Source of the DNA: CAIYRG01 sp965247505
GTDB taxonomy: Bacteria; Pseudomonadota; Alphaproteobacteria; Micropepsales; Micropepsaceae
Assembly (NCBI GenBank): GCA_965247505.1
Contig: OZ252020.1
Coordinates: 2,790,001-2,854,000, forward strand
DNA length: 64,000 nucleotides
Reading direction: 5' to 3'
Shown piece by piece: positions 34,758-42,755 of the stretch (positions are counted from its first letter, which is position 1; every line of letters begins with the position of its first letter). The position numbers and the translations under genes were made by a program. The notes under the pieces are model-generated. The model ran no database searches, had not been told where the DNA came from, and was given only the letters and a program-made list of their open reading frames with translations.

Positions 34758-35723
34758 ATGAGAAAATTAGTCGGCTTTGCGGCCGCCATAGCATTCTCGG
34801 CCGGCGCTGTTGCCGCCCATGCCACCGATGGTTTCGAGCCTCCTGCCTGGGCCTATCCGGTGATGGACGAGGGCCGCGGTCGTGGGCCGGATGACGGGTC
34901 GCTTATCAGCGTTCCTGGGAGTGATCTTCAACGGACCCAAACGCAGATCAATGATCGCTTTAACCCGCCCGATTGGTATCCGGACGAGCACCCTCCACTA
35001 CCGGAAGTGGTGGCACATGGCCGGGCACCCTTGGTGCGCGCCTGTGCTCAATGCCACATGCCGCATGGTGCCGGACATCCGGAATCGGCACCGCTCGCTA
35101 ATGTGTCGGCTGATTACATTGTTGCCCAATTGGAGGCCTACCAAAGCGGCGCTCGCAAAAGCTCTATTGCGGCCCGCTCTGCCAGCATGATCGAGATCGC
35201 TGGCGCCATGACGGCAGAGGAAATGCGCATTGCGGCAGAGTATTTTGAATCTTTGCCGCCGGTGAATTGGATCACCGTCATCGAGACCGATATGGTTCCT
35301 GAAACCTATGTCGGCGCGGGCAATATGCGCCATGCCGAGCATGACGGCGGTATGGAGCCCCTCGGCAGCCGCATTATAGAGATTCCCGAAAATTCCGAAT
35401 TGGCCGAACTGCGGGATTCGCATAGCCCATTTCAGGCCTTTGTCCCTCATGGGAGTGTTGCCGCTGGTGAGGAGCTTGCGACGACCGGTGGTGGCGGACG
35501 TACCATTCAGTGCTCGGTGTGCCATGGCGCTGATCTAAAAGGCCTTGGCCAAGTTCCTGCTCTCGCCGGCCGCTCGCCAATCTATTTGGCTCGTCAGATG
35601 TTCGATATCCAGCATGGCGCCCGTGGTGGCGCGAATGTGGCTCTTATGCAGAGCGTGGTGGTTAATCTAAGCCATGACGATGTCCTGAACCTTTCTGCCT
35701 ATCTCGCTTCGATAGAGCCGTAA
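34758..35723 (+). CDS. Secreted diheme cytochrome c (c4-like)
   Basis: A 321-residue periplasmic c-type cytochrome. It has a signal peptide (MRKLVGFAAAIAFSAGAVAAHA) and two CXXCH haem sites, CAQCH near residue 97 and CSVCH near residue 250. Each is followed by a c4-type pattern (SADYIVAQLEAYQSGARK and SPIYLARQMFDIQHGARGG), so it is two class I domains with an inter-domain segment of about 60 residues. It probably shuttles electrons to a terminal oxidase or from a dehydrogenase; partner unknown. The strong SD TTGGAGGA decides the start at 34758. It sits between rpsA and ihfB, which are usually adjacent, with its own terminator. Confidence 0.92.
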   Translation: MRKLVGFAAAIAFSAGAVAAHATDGFEPPAWAYPVMDEGRGRGPDDGSLISVPGSDLQRTQTQINDRFNPPDWYPDEHPPLPEVVAHGRAPLVRACAQCHMPHGAGHPESAPLANVSADYIVAQLEAYQSGARKSSIAARSASMIEIAGAMTAEEMRIAAEYFESLPPVNWITVIETDMVPETYVGAGNMRHAEHDGGMEPLGSRIIEIPENSELAELRDSHSPFQAFVPHGSVAAGEELATTGGGGRTIQCSVCHGADLKGLGQVPALAGRSPIYLARQMFDIQHGARGGANVALMQSVVVNLSHDDVLNLSAYLASIEP

Positions 35724-35740
35724 GGGCTAGCTAGGCATTG

Positions 35741-35774
35741 GGGCGTTCGGCATTTGGCCGGACGCCCCTTTTTC
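35741..35774 (+). terminator. Rho-independent terminator of the cytochrome c gene
   Basis: An 11-bp stem GGGGCGTTCGG/CCGGACGCCCC (one G-U pair) with a 7-base loop, followed by five T. It lies 18 bases past the stop. Confidence 0.9.
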
Positions 35775-35922
35775 TTGTCCGACGAGCGCATCGTCTCAAG
35801 AAATTCCTTTAGTTTTTAGGTGCTTACGAAGCGCAGCCTGTTGACGGGTTAGCTGTGCATTGGCAAACTATTGCCGGGCAATGGTCGAGCGTAGCGGGTC
35901 GCTCAACTTTGGGGGCTGGGGC

Positions 35923-36219
35923 ATGATTAAATCGGAGTTGGTTGCGCGCCTCTCGGAGCGTTATCCGCATCTATATCACCGCGACGTCGAGCGTATCGTT
36001 TCTACCGTCCTCGACGAGATCACGCGGGCACTGGCAGAAGGTGATCGCGTAGAGTTGCGAGGCTTCGGTGCATTTTCGGTGAAAACGCGCCCCGCGCGAC
36101 TCGGACGCAATCCGCGAACGGGCGAAGCGGTTAACGTTAAAGAAAAGCGAGTGCCATTTTTTCGTACGGGCAAAGAATTGCGGGAGAGGCTGAACGCGAA
36201 ACCGACGGACAGCCAATAG
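35923..36219 (+). CDS. ihfB: Integration host factor subunit beta
   Basis: IHF bends DNA sharply at specific sites for recombination, replication and sigma-54 promoters. The 98-residue protein starts MIKSELVARLSERYPHLYHRDVERIV, the beta-subunit type; the arm has the intercalating Pro in RLGRNPRTGEAVNV, and the C-terminus is RVPFFRTGKELRERL. The open frame extends to 35860, but the ATG at 35923 with GGGG before it gives the family start. LapA begins 5 bases later. Confidence 0.95.
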   Translation: MIKSELVARLSERYPHLYHRDVERIVSTVLDEITRALAEGDRVELRGFGAFSVKTRPARLGRNPRTGEAVNVKEKRVPFFRTGKELRERLNAKPTDSQ

Positions 36220-36224
36220 TTTAG

Positions 36225-36482
36225 GTGAAAGTTTCAACATTATTGGTGGTTGTTCCCGTCGTCGTCTTTGCGGCGGTGGTCGCAATTGCCAATCGTTCGC
36301 CGGTCACATTTAGTCTCGATCCGTTTTCCGATGAGCCGAGTTTGGCGCTGTCTTTGCCGCTTTATTTGCTTGTTTTCCTGACTTTTTTGTTGGGGGTTGT
36401 GCTTGGCGGCGTCACGGTTTGGTGGCGCCAAACCATCTCATCGCGCTCGTCCAACCTGCCCGCAGCTATCAAGAATGAATGA
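36225..36482 (+). CDS. LapA-domain (DUF1049) inner-membrane protein
   Basis: An 85-residue small membrane protein with two hydrophobic segments (VSTLLVVVPVVVFAAVVAIA and LPLYLLVFLTFLLGVVLGGV), the segment NRSPVTFSLDP between them and a short basic tail. LapA/YciS-like proteins in enteric bacteria help assemble or regulate LPS (LapA/LapB). Start GTG, 5 bases after ihfB. LapA next to ihfB is common in alphaproteobacteria, with pyrF following. Confidence 0.87.
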   Translation: MKVSTLLVVVPVVVFAAVVAIANRSPVTFSLDPFSDEPSLALSLPLYLLVFLTFLLGVVLGGVTVWWRQTISSRSSNLPAAIKNE

Positions 36483-36521
36483 GTTCGCAATGCGACCCGA
36501 TGCGGCCAAGGGACAACACGC

Positions 36522-37247
36522 GTGACGACTGACAGTCCATCCGCCAATCCGATCTTTGTGGCCTTGGATGTGCGCTCGGTAGATCGTGCGCTGACGCTTG
36601 CCGCCGCAGTCAAACCCTATATTGGTGGTTTGAAGGTCGGGCTTGAATACATCAATGCGTGCGGACCTGACGGCATTCGCGCGATTGTTGATCTGGGGCT
36701 TCCAGTCTTCGCCGACGTCAAACTTCACGATATTCCGAACACGGTCGCGGCGGCGGTTCGCTCGTTGGCGCTGATCGAACCTGCGCTCATCAATGTGCAC
36801 GCCTCGGGCGGCCGGGCGATGATGGCAGCAGCAGCGCAGAGTGCAGCCGAATTTATGCCTCGGCCCCAGGTCTTGGGTGTCACGGTCCTGACAAGCCTTG
36901 AGGCGGCCGATTTAGAAGCTCTGGGGGTGTCGGCCTCTCCCATGGAACAGGTATTGCGCCTTGCCCGGTTGGCGCAGGACGCGGGTCTCGATGGGGTCGT
37001 CTGCAGCCCACAGGAGATCTCCGCAGTGCGTCGGGCCTGCGGCCCTGGTTTTCTCATTGTTACTCCCGGAGTGCGGCCTGCAGGCGCTGCGCTGGGCGAC
37101 CAGCGCCGGGTCATGGCGCCGCGGGACGCCCTGAGGGCCGGCGCGGATATTCTTGTTATCGGTAGACCGATTACCGCTGAAACCGACCCAGCCGGTGCTG
37201 CGAGGGCGATTTTGGCGGATTTGGAGGAGTTTCTACCGGCTCAGTGA
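36522..37247 (+). CDS. pyrF: Orotidine 5'-phosphate decarboxylase
   Basis: Last step of UMP synthesis. A 241-residue TIM-barrel enzyme. Motifs: FVALDVRSVDRALTLA, the catalytic Asp-x-Lys-x-x-Asp in FADVKLHDIPNTVAAAV, and the phosphate-binding end TPGVRPAG...DILVIGRPIT. Start is a GTG. It is about 40 bases from lapA and 60 from trpF, in the usual lapA-pyrF-trpF order. Confidence 0.95.
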   Translation: MTTDSPSANPIFVALDVRSVDRALTLAAAVKPYIGGLKVGLEYINACGPDGIRAIVDLGLPVFADVKLHDIPNTVAAAVRSLALIEPALINVHASGGRAMMAAAAQSAAEFMPRPQVLGVTVLTSLEAADLEALGVSASPMEQVLRLARLAQDAGLDGVVCSPQEISAVRRACGPGFLIVTPGVRPAGAALGDQRRVMAPRDALRAGADILVIGRPITAETDPAGAARAILADLEEFLPAQ

Positions 37248-37307
37248 GCCAACCCCATTGGCCCGAGCTTGATTTGTCCGGGCACGAAGCGCGATAAGCG
37301 GCGCCTA

Positions 37308-37967
37308 ATGAGCATTCAAGTAAAAATTTGTGGGATTACGACAATTGAAGGAGCGGACGCCGCTCAACGATCGGGCGCCGATTTCGTTGGCATGGTGTTT
37401 TTCCCCAAAAGTCCGCGCAATGTCGGATTCGACCAAGCAACAGCCTTGTCCGCACGCTTGCGGGGCGGGCCACGCCTTGTTGCAGTATTCGTAAACGCTG
37501 ACGATTCTACGATATCCGAGGCGATCGCCTCGGCGCAGCCGGACTATCTTCAATTGCACGGAACCGAAACCCCGGCTCGAACGGGACAAATTGCTTCGCG
37601 TTTTGGTCTGCCGCTCATCAAGGCGTTGCCTGTTGCCGATAACCCCGACTTAGGTGCCGCCAAGGGTTATGAGGAGATCGTCGATTATCTGCTCTTTGAC
37701 TCCAAGCCGCCGAAACTCGCCGAGCGTCCCGGTGGGCACGGCGTGGCGTTTGACTGGAAATTATTGTCGGGGATCGGTACGGAAATCCCCTGGTTGCTCT
37801 CGGGCGGAATCACGGCAGAAAATGTCGGGCGCGCGGTTCGTGCCTCCGGCGCGAAGATGGTCGACACCTCATCCGGGGTTGAGATCGCTCCCGGTAAGAA
37901 GAGCCCGGAGAAAATAAGAGAATTTATCGATGCTGCGCGCAACGCCTCACAGGCGGATGCGCCATGA
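37308..37967 (+). CDS. trpF: Phosphoribosylanthranilate isomerase
   Basis: TrpF catalyses the Amadori rearrangement in tryptophan synthesis. A 219-residue (beta/alpha)8 enzyme, with the catalytic Cys in VKICGIT, the catalytic Asp in DYLLFDSKPP, and phosphate-binding LLSGGITAENVG near the end. ATG 37308 is chosen over the longer frame because the family starts here. The stop overlaps trpB (ATGA), so trpFBA are translationally coupled. Confidence 0.95.
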   Translation: MSIQVKICGITTIEGADAAQRSGADFVGMVFFPKSPRNVGFDQATALSARLRGGPRLVAVFVNADDSTISEAIASAQPDYLQLHGTETPARTGQIASRFGLPLIKALPVADNPDLGAAKGYEEIVDYLLFDSKPPKLAERPGGHGVAFDWKLLSGIGTEIPWLLSGGITAENVGRAVRASGAKMVDTSSGVEIAPGKKSPEKIREFIDAARNASQADAP

Positions 37968-39181
37968 GCGATTCTCTTCCCAACACGCATCGTTCCGGCC
38001 CCGATGCCGGCGGTCATTTTGGTGAGTTCGGCGGACGCTATGTTGCCGAAACTTTGATGCCGCTCTTGCTGGCGCTTGAAAAAGCCTATGGCAGTGCGAA
38101 AACAGACACAGCATTTCAAGAAGAACTGCAATCTCTTCTGACGCATTATGTGGGTCGGCCGAGCCCGCTCTATTTTGCCGAACGCCTAACGGAACATTTG
38201 GCTGGCGCAAAAATTTATCTCAAGCGCGAAGACCTCAATCACACCGGCGCGCATAAGATCAATAATTGTATCGGGCAAATTCTGCTTGCGCGACGCATGG
38301 GAAAGACTCGCATCATTGCTGAGACGGGTGCCGGTCAACATGGTGTTGCGACGGCCACGGTCGCCGCGCGTTTTGGCTATCCTTGTATCGTTTATATGGG
38401 CGAAGTCGACATCGAGCGGCAGAAGCCGAATGTCTTTCGCATGGAGTTATTGGGCGCTGAGGTGCGCGCGGTGAGCTCCGGCTCGCGAACACTGAAAGAT
38501 GCTATGAACGAGGCCCTGCGCGATTGGGTCGCCAATGTTCACGACACGTTTTACATCATCGGCTCAGCTGCCGGCCCGCATCCCTATCCTGCGATGGTGC
38601 GAGATTTTCAAACGATCATCGGGCATGAGGTCGGTGCGCAGATCCAATCGGCTGAGCAGCGTGCTCCCGACCTCCTGATCGCATGCGTTGGCGGTGGCTC
38701 CAACGCGATTGGGCTCTTTCATCCCTTTCTCGATGATCCCGATGTCGCGATGCATGGCGTGGAGGCCGCGGGTAAGGGATTGGACAGCGCGCATCATGCC
38801 GCGACCTTGGGAAAAGGAACGCCCGGCGTGCTTCACGGTGCGCGCTCCTATCTTTTGCAAAATAGCGATGGGCAGGTAACCGAGGCGCATTCGATCTCCG
38901 CGGGGCTCGATTATCCTGGCGTGGGTCCGGAGCACTCTTGGTTGAAGGACGCGAAACGAGTCACATACGCTTCTGCGACCGATGCCGAGGCATTGGACGC
39001 ATTTCAGTTGCTAAGCCGTTTGGAAGGAATCATTCCGGCACTGGAATCTTCGCACGCGATTGCCCATGCGGCGCGCGTCGCGCCGTCCATGCAGAAAGAC
39101 GAGATCATCGTGATCAATCTTTCCGGTCGGGGCGATAAGGATATTTTCACTGCAGCTGACGCACTCGGTGAGAAAATATGA
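37964..39181 (+). CDS. trpB: Tryptophan synthase beta chain
   Basis: Joins indole and serine to tryptophan. A 405-residue PLP enzyme with the PLP-binding Lys in NHTGAHKINNC, the glycine-rich phosphate loop ACVGGGSNAIG, and the start FGEFGGRYVAETLMPLL. Length is normal. It overlaps trpF and trpA by ATGA, as needed for the alpha2-beta2 complex. Confidence 0.97.
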   Translation: MSDSLPNTHRSGPDAGGHFGEFGGRYVAETLMPLLLALEKAYGSAKTDTAFQEELQSLLTHYVGRPSPLYFAERLTEHLAGAKIYLKREDLNHTGAHKINNCIGQILLARRMGKTRIIAETGAGQHGVATATVAARFGYPCIVYMGEVDIERQKPNVFRMELLGAEVRAVSSGSRTLKDAMNEALRDWVANVHDTFYIIGSAAGPHPYPAMVRDFQTIIGHEVGAQIQSAEQRAPDLLIACVGGGSNAIGLFHPFLDDPDVAMHGVEAAGKGLDSAHHAATLGKGTPGVLHGARSYLLQNSDGQVTEAHSISAGLDYPGVGPEHSWLKDAKRVTYASATDAEALDAFQLLSRLEGIIPALESSHAIAHAARVAPSMQKDEIIVINLSGRGDKDIFTAADALGEKI

Positions 39182-40011
39182 GCCGTCTCGGACCGCGCTT
39201 CGTCGAATTACGCGGTAAAGGGCGTTCTGCCTTCGTGCCGTTCATTACTGCGGGCGATCCCGATGCTGAAACCTCATTTGAAATCTTGCGGAAACTTCCC
39301 GAAGCGGGAGCGGACGCCATTGAGCTTGGAATGCCTTTTTCCGATCCGATGGCAGATGGCCCGGCCATTCAAGCCTCCTCCACGCGCGCCCTCGGCGCGG
39401 GAATGAGCGTCAAGGCCGCGCTCAAAATGGTCTCGCAATTTCGCAAGGAAAATACCAAAACCCCGATCGTGCTCATGGGATATTACAATCCGATTCACGC
39501 CTATGGCGTTCCCGAATTTATTTCGGACGCAAATTCAGCCGCAGTAGATGGATTAATCATTGTCGATTTGGGGCCGGAGGAAGATGAAGCACTGCGTACC
39601 TGCGCGAACTTAGCGGGGATCGATATGGTAAGGTTAGCAACGCCGACAACGGATGATGCGCGGTTACCCGCTGTTTTGAACGGCGCTGGTGGGTATCTCT
39701 ATTATGTTTCGGTTGCCGGCGTGACGGGAACGAAAGCTGTTCCCGAGGAAGATGTGCGTGCAGCGATACAGCGGATTAAGAAGAGCACGGATCTGCCTTG
39801 CGCGGTCGGCTTCGGGATTCGTACGCCGGAGCAAGCAGAGGCGATTGCAAAAATAGCCGATGCGGCGATTGTCGGGTCCGCGATCGTGTCCCTTATCGGT
39901 GAAGCGGATCGGGCCGGGTTTCCCAGGCAAAAGATTGTGTCCCAGACCATAGACTTTTGCCGGGGCTTAGCGGATGCCGTCCACAATGCACGGAATCAGG
40001 CACCGGCTTAA
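39178..40011 (+). CDS. trpA: Tryptophan synthase alpha chain
   Basis: Cleaves indole-3-glycerol phosphate to indole, which is channelled to TrpB. A 277-residue TIM barrel, with the catalytic Glu in AIELGMPFSDPMADGP, the second Asp in GLIIVDLGPEED and the phosphate loop GFGIRTPEQ...AIVGSAIV. It ends the trp cluster; accD follows after 56 bases. Confidence 0.96.
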   Translation: MSRLGPRFVELRGKGRSAFVPFITAGDPDAETSFEILRKLPEAGADAIELGMPFSDPMADGPAIQASSTRALGAGMSVKAALKMVSQFRKENTKTPIVLMGYYNPIHAYGVPEFISDANSAAVDGLIIVDLGPEEDEALRTCANLAGIDMVRLATPTTDDARLPAVLNGAGGYLYYVSVAGVTGTKAVPEEDVRAAIQRIKKSTDLPCAVGFGIRTPEQAEAIAKIADAAIVGSAIVSLIGEADRAGFPRQKIVSQTIDFCRGLADAVHNARNQAPA

Positions 40012-40067
40012 TAATTTTTCATCCATTTCAGGGTATTGGCTAACGCAATTATGCTAGAGTTTCGCAA

Positions 40068-41012
40068 ATGAATTGGATCACCAATTTTGTTCGTCCCCGC
40101 ATAAAAGGGCTGATTGGACGCACGGGCACGCCGGAGAATCTGTGGCGTAAATGTTCCGGTTGCGGAGAAATGATCTTTCACCGCGATCTCGACAAGTCTC
40201 AGAACGTCTGCCCGCAATGCAATCATCATATGCGAATTGGTGCGAAGGAACGTTTGGCCGCTTTGCTGGATGGCGGCGGGCACGATCTTCTGCCGTCACC
40301 TCAGGTGCCGCAGGATCCGCTCCAATTTCGTGACGACAAAAAATATTCCGATCGCTTGCGCGATGCGCGCGCAAAGACGGAACAGCAGGACGCGATTGTC
40401 GCAGCGCGCGGCACCATTAACGGTCAAGCTGTTATCCTGGCGGTTCAGCCTTTCGATTTCATGGGCGGATCGCTTGGTCTTGCTACCGGCGCAGCACTCG
40501 TTGCTGCTATGCGCGCCGCGGTCGCTGAGCATCGTCCCTTTGTTTTGGTTGTTTCCTCCGGTGGTGCGCGCATGCAGGAAGGAATTCTTTCCCTCATGCA
40601 ACTGCCGCGTACGACTGTCGGTGTCGACATGCTGAAGGAAGCTGCGCTTCCCTATATTGTCGTTCTAACCGACCCAACCACGGGCGGCGTATCTGCCTCC
40701 TATGCGATGTTAGGTGACGTCCAAATTGCAGAACCTGGGGCGCTCATAGGATTTTCGGGCCCGCGCGTGATCGAGCAAACAATACGTGAGCGGCTACCGG
40801 CGGGCTTTCAGCGCGCCGAATATCTGCTCGATCACGGCATGATCGACATGATCGTTCACCGTCATGAATTGAAAAACACGCTGTCGCGAATTATCGCGCT
40901 TCTCACCAAACAGCCTGTGCCGGAGCCTGTGCCCGTTAAAGACCATGCGCAGGAAAATGGCCGCGACAACGGCGTGGCGCCCGCCGGAAACGCTCCCCCA
41001 CGACCCACATGA
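40068..41012 (+). CDS. accD: Acetyl-CoA carboxylase carboxyltransferase beta subunit
   Basis: AccD and AccA transfer CO2 from biotin to acetyl-CoA, the first step of fatty-acid synthesis. The 314-residue protein has the N-terminal Cys4 zinc ribbon (KCSGCGEMIFHRDL and VCPQCNHHM) and the crotonase-like domain (FDFMGGSLGLATGAAL, SSGGARMQEGILSLMQ, PTTGGVSASYAMLGD). The C-terminus has a short Pro/Glu-rich tail. Its stop overlaps the folC start, so they are coupled. Confidence 0.96.
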   Translation: MNWITNFVRPRIKGLIGRTGTPENLWRKCSGCGEMIFHRDLDKSQNVCPQCNHHMRIGAKERLAALLDGGGHDLLPSPQVPQDPLQFRDDKKYSDRLRDARAKTEQQDAIVAARGTINGQAVILAVQPFDFMGGSLGLATGAALVAAMRAAVAEHRPFVLVVSSGGARMQEGILSLMQLPRTTVGVDMLKEAALPYIVVLTDPTTGGVSASYAMLGDVQIAEPGALIGFSGPRVIEQTIRERLPAGFQRAEYLLDHGMIDMIVHRHELKNTLSRIIALLTKQPVPEPVPVKDHAQENGRDNGVAPAGNAPPRPT

Positions 41013-42343
41013 ATGTGAGGTCCCTGCCGAGCGACGCCGCGCTTTCGCGGCTACTTGAACTCCATCCCAAGCGCATCGATCTTGTCCTCGATCGGATAGA
41101 ACGTTTGCTTGCCGCCCTCGGTCATCCGGAGGAGGTTCTTCCGCCCGTTATTCACGTCGCCGGAACCAATGGAAAGGGATCGGTGTGCGCCTTCTTGCGC
41201 TCAATGCTCGAAGGCTCGGGTCAGCGCGTGCACCTCTACACGTCTCCCCACCTTATTCGGTTTCACGAGAGGATTCGTCTAGCCGGTTCGCCAATCGGCG
41301 AGGACGCGTTGACGATGATTTTGGAAGAGTGCGAACGGGCAAATGACGGCGAGCAGATTACTTTTTTTGAGATCACCACCGCTGCGGCTATTCTCGCCTT
41401 TTCGCGTGCTCCGGCAGAGGCTCTGGTGCTCGAAGTCGGTCTCGGGGGAACATTTGACGCGACCAATGTTGTGCGCCAGCCGGCGGCAGTTTGCATCACA
41501 CCCATCGCACATGATCATAAGGAATTTTTGGGCACACATCTTGCCGGCATCGCTCGGGAGAAAGCGGGCATCATAAAGCCGGGCGCGCCCTGCATTCTTG
41601 CCCGGCAAAGCGATGAAGTGCGGGATGTCATAACCAGCCATGCCGAGTCATTGGGCGCACCGCTTCTTATCGAAGGTGAGCATTTCGACGGATATGAGGA
41701 ACATGGCCGCTTCGTCTATCAAGACGAGTTCGGTTTGCTTGATCTTCCCGGTCCCAAACTGGCCGGACGGCATCAAATCTCGAATGCTGCAATTGCCATC
41801 GCGTGCCTGCGCCGGTTGGGCGCCGAGAAATCGCGGGCCCGTTGGGCTGAGGAGAGGGCAATCGAATGGGGTTTGAAAAACGTCCAATGGCCAGGGCGTC
41901 TGCAACTCTTAAAGGGTGGAATGCTAGTTGAATTGGCGCCGGAAGGCGCGGAGATCTGGTTGGATGGCGGTCATAATCCGCATGGTGCCACCGCGGTGGC
42001 CCAGTTCCTGGCCGATCGAGAGGAGCAAGTACAAAGACCGCTTTATCTTATTTGCGGACTACTGCAATCCAAGGACGCTCAGGCCTTTTTTGCACCCTTT
42101 GCCGGCCTTGCCCGCCATGTAACGACGATCTCGATAGAAGGCGAAGCAAACTCCTATGGCGCGGGTGGCTTGTACGATGCGGCGCGTGAAGCGGGCTTGG
42201 AGGCAACGCCGGCAGACAGTCTAGACGACGCAATGATGCAAATTTTTGCCTGGGCGCGTTCGCGTCCAGACGAGAGCCCTCCCCGAATTCTTATTGGCGG
42301 CTCGCTCTATCTCGCGGGGCAGGTTCTCTTGGACAATGAGTGA
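41009..42343 (+). CDS. folC: Bifunctional folylpolyglutamate synthase/dihydrofolate synthase
   Basis: Adds glutamate to dihydropteroate and to folates. The 444-residue Mur-ligase-type enzyme has the P-loop HVAGTNGKGSVCAFLRSML, the second motif LVLEVGLGGTFDATNV, the IAREKAGIIKPG segment with the carbamylated-Lys region, and the C-terminal domain with EIWLDGGHNPHGATAV. It overlaps accD by 4 bases and converges with trxA. It ends the long plus-strand biosynthetic run; the folate branch includes pabBC at 27036. Confidence 0.95.
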   Translation: MNVRSLPSDAALSRLLELHPKRIDLVLDRIERLLAALGHPEEVLPPVIHVAGTNGKGSVCAFLRSMLEGSGQRVHLYTSPHLIRFHERIRLAGSPIGEDALTMILEECERANDGEQITFFEITTAAAILAFSRAPAEALVLEVGLGGTFDATNVVRQPAAVCITPIAHDHKEFLGTHLAGIAREKAGIIKPGAPCILARQSDEVRDVITSHAESLGAPLLIEGEHFDGYEEHGRFVYQDEFGLLDLPGPKLAGRHQISNAAIAIACLRRLGAEKSRARWAEERAIEWGLKNVQWPGRLQLLKGGMLVELAPEGAEIWLDGGHNPHGATAVAQFLADREEQVQRPLYLICGLLQSKDAQAFFAPFAGLARHVTTISIEGEANSYGAGGLYDAAREAGLEATPADSLDDAMMQIFAWARSRPDESPPRILIGGSLYLAGQVLLDNE

Positions 42344-42364
42344 GCGTTAACGCCCCCTAGCGCT

Positions 42365-42685
42365 TCAGATTGAGGCGTCGATCCATTCTTTGATTTTATT
42401 TTTAGGTAAGGCGCCAACTTTCGTGGCGGCGACTTGACCATCTTGAAAAATCATAAGTGTTGGGATTCCACGCACGCCGTATTTTGTCGGCGTCTGAGGA
42501 TTTTCATCGATATTGAGTTTCGCTACGGTTAGACGGTCGCCAAACTCGCTCGCAAGTTCCTCCAGCGCTGGAGAAATCGCGCGGCAAGGGCCGCACCATT
42601 CCGCCCAGAAATCAATCAATACGGGAGTCTTTGATTCGAGTACGTCGGTCTGAAAACTGTCGTCCGTGATCTTTATCTGAGACAT
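42365..42685 (-). CDS. trxA: Thioredoxin
   Basis: The 106-residue disulphide reductase of the cytosol. Active site Trp-Cys-Gly-Pro-Cys in DFWAEWCGPCRAIS, cis-Pro in YGVRGIPTLMIF, and the Lys-57-type LNIDENPQTPTKYG. The frame extends upstream to 42865, but the family begins at the ATG at 42685. It is the last gene of the minus-strand run tsaE-amgK-murU-addB-addA-trxA; the gap to addA is 70 bases. Confidence 0.96.
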   Translation of the reverse strand: MSQIKITDDSFQTDVLESKTPVLIDFWAEWCGPCRAISPALEELASEFGDRLTVAKLNIDENPQTPTKYGVRGIPTLMIFQDGQVAATKVGALPKNKIKEWIDASI

Positions 42686-42755
42686 AAAATCCTCGAAAAC
42701 TGGTTGAGCTTGACGGAATGTAGGAACGCGCCTCGTAGGGGTCAAGGTGGCGCGC

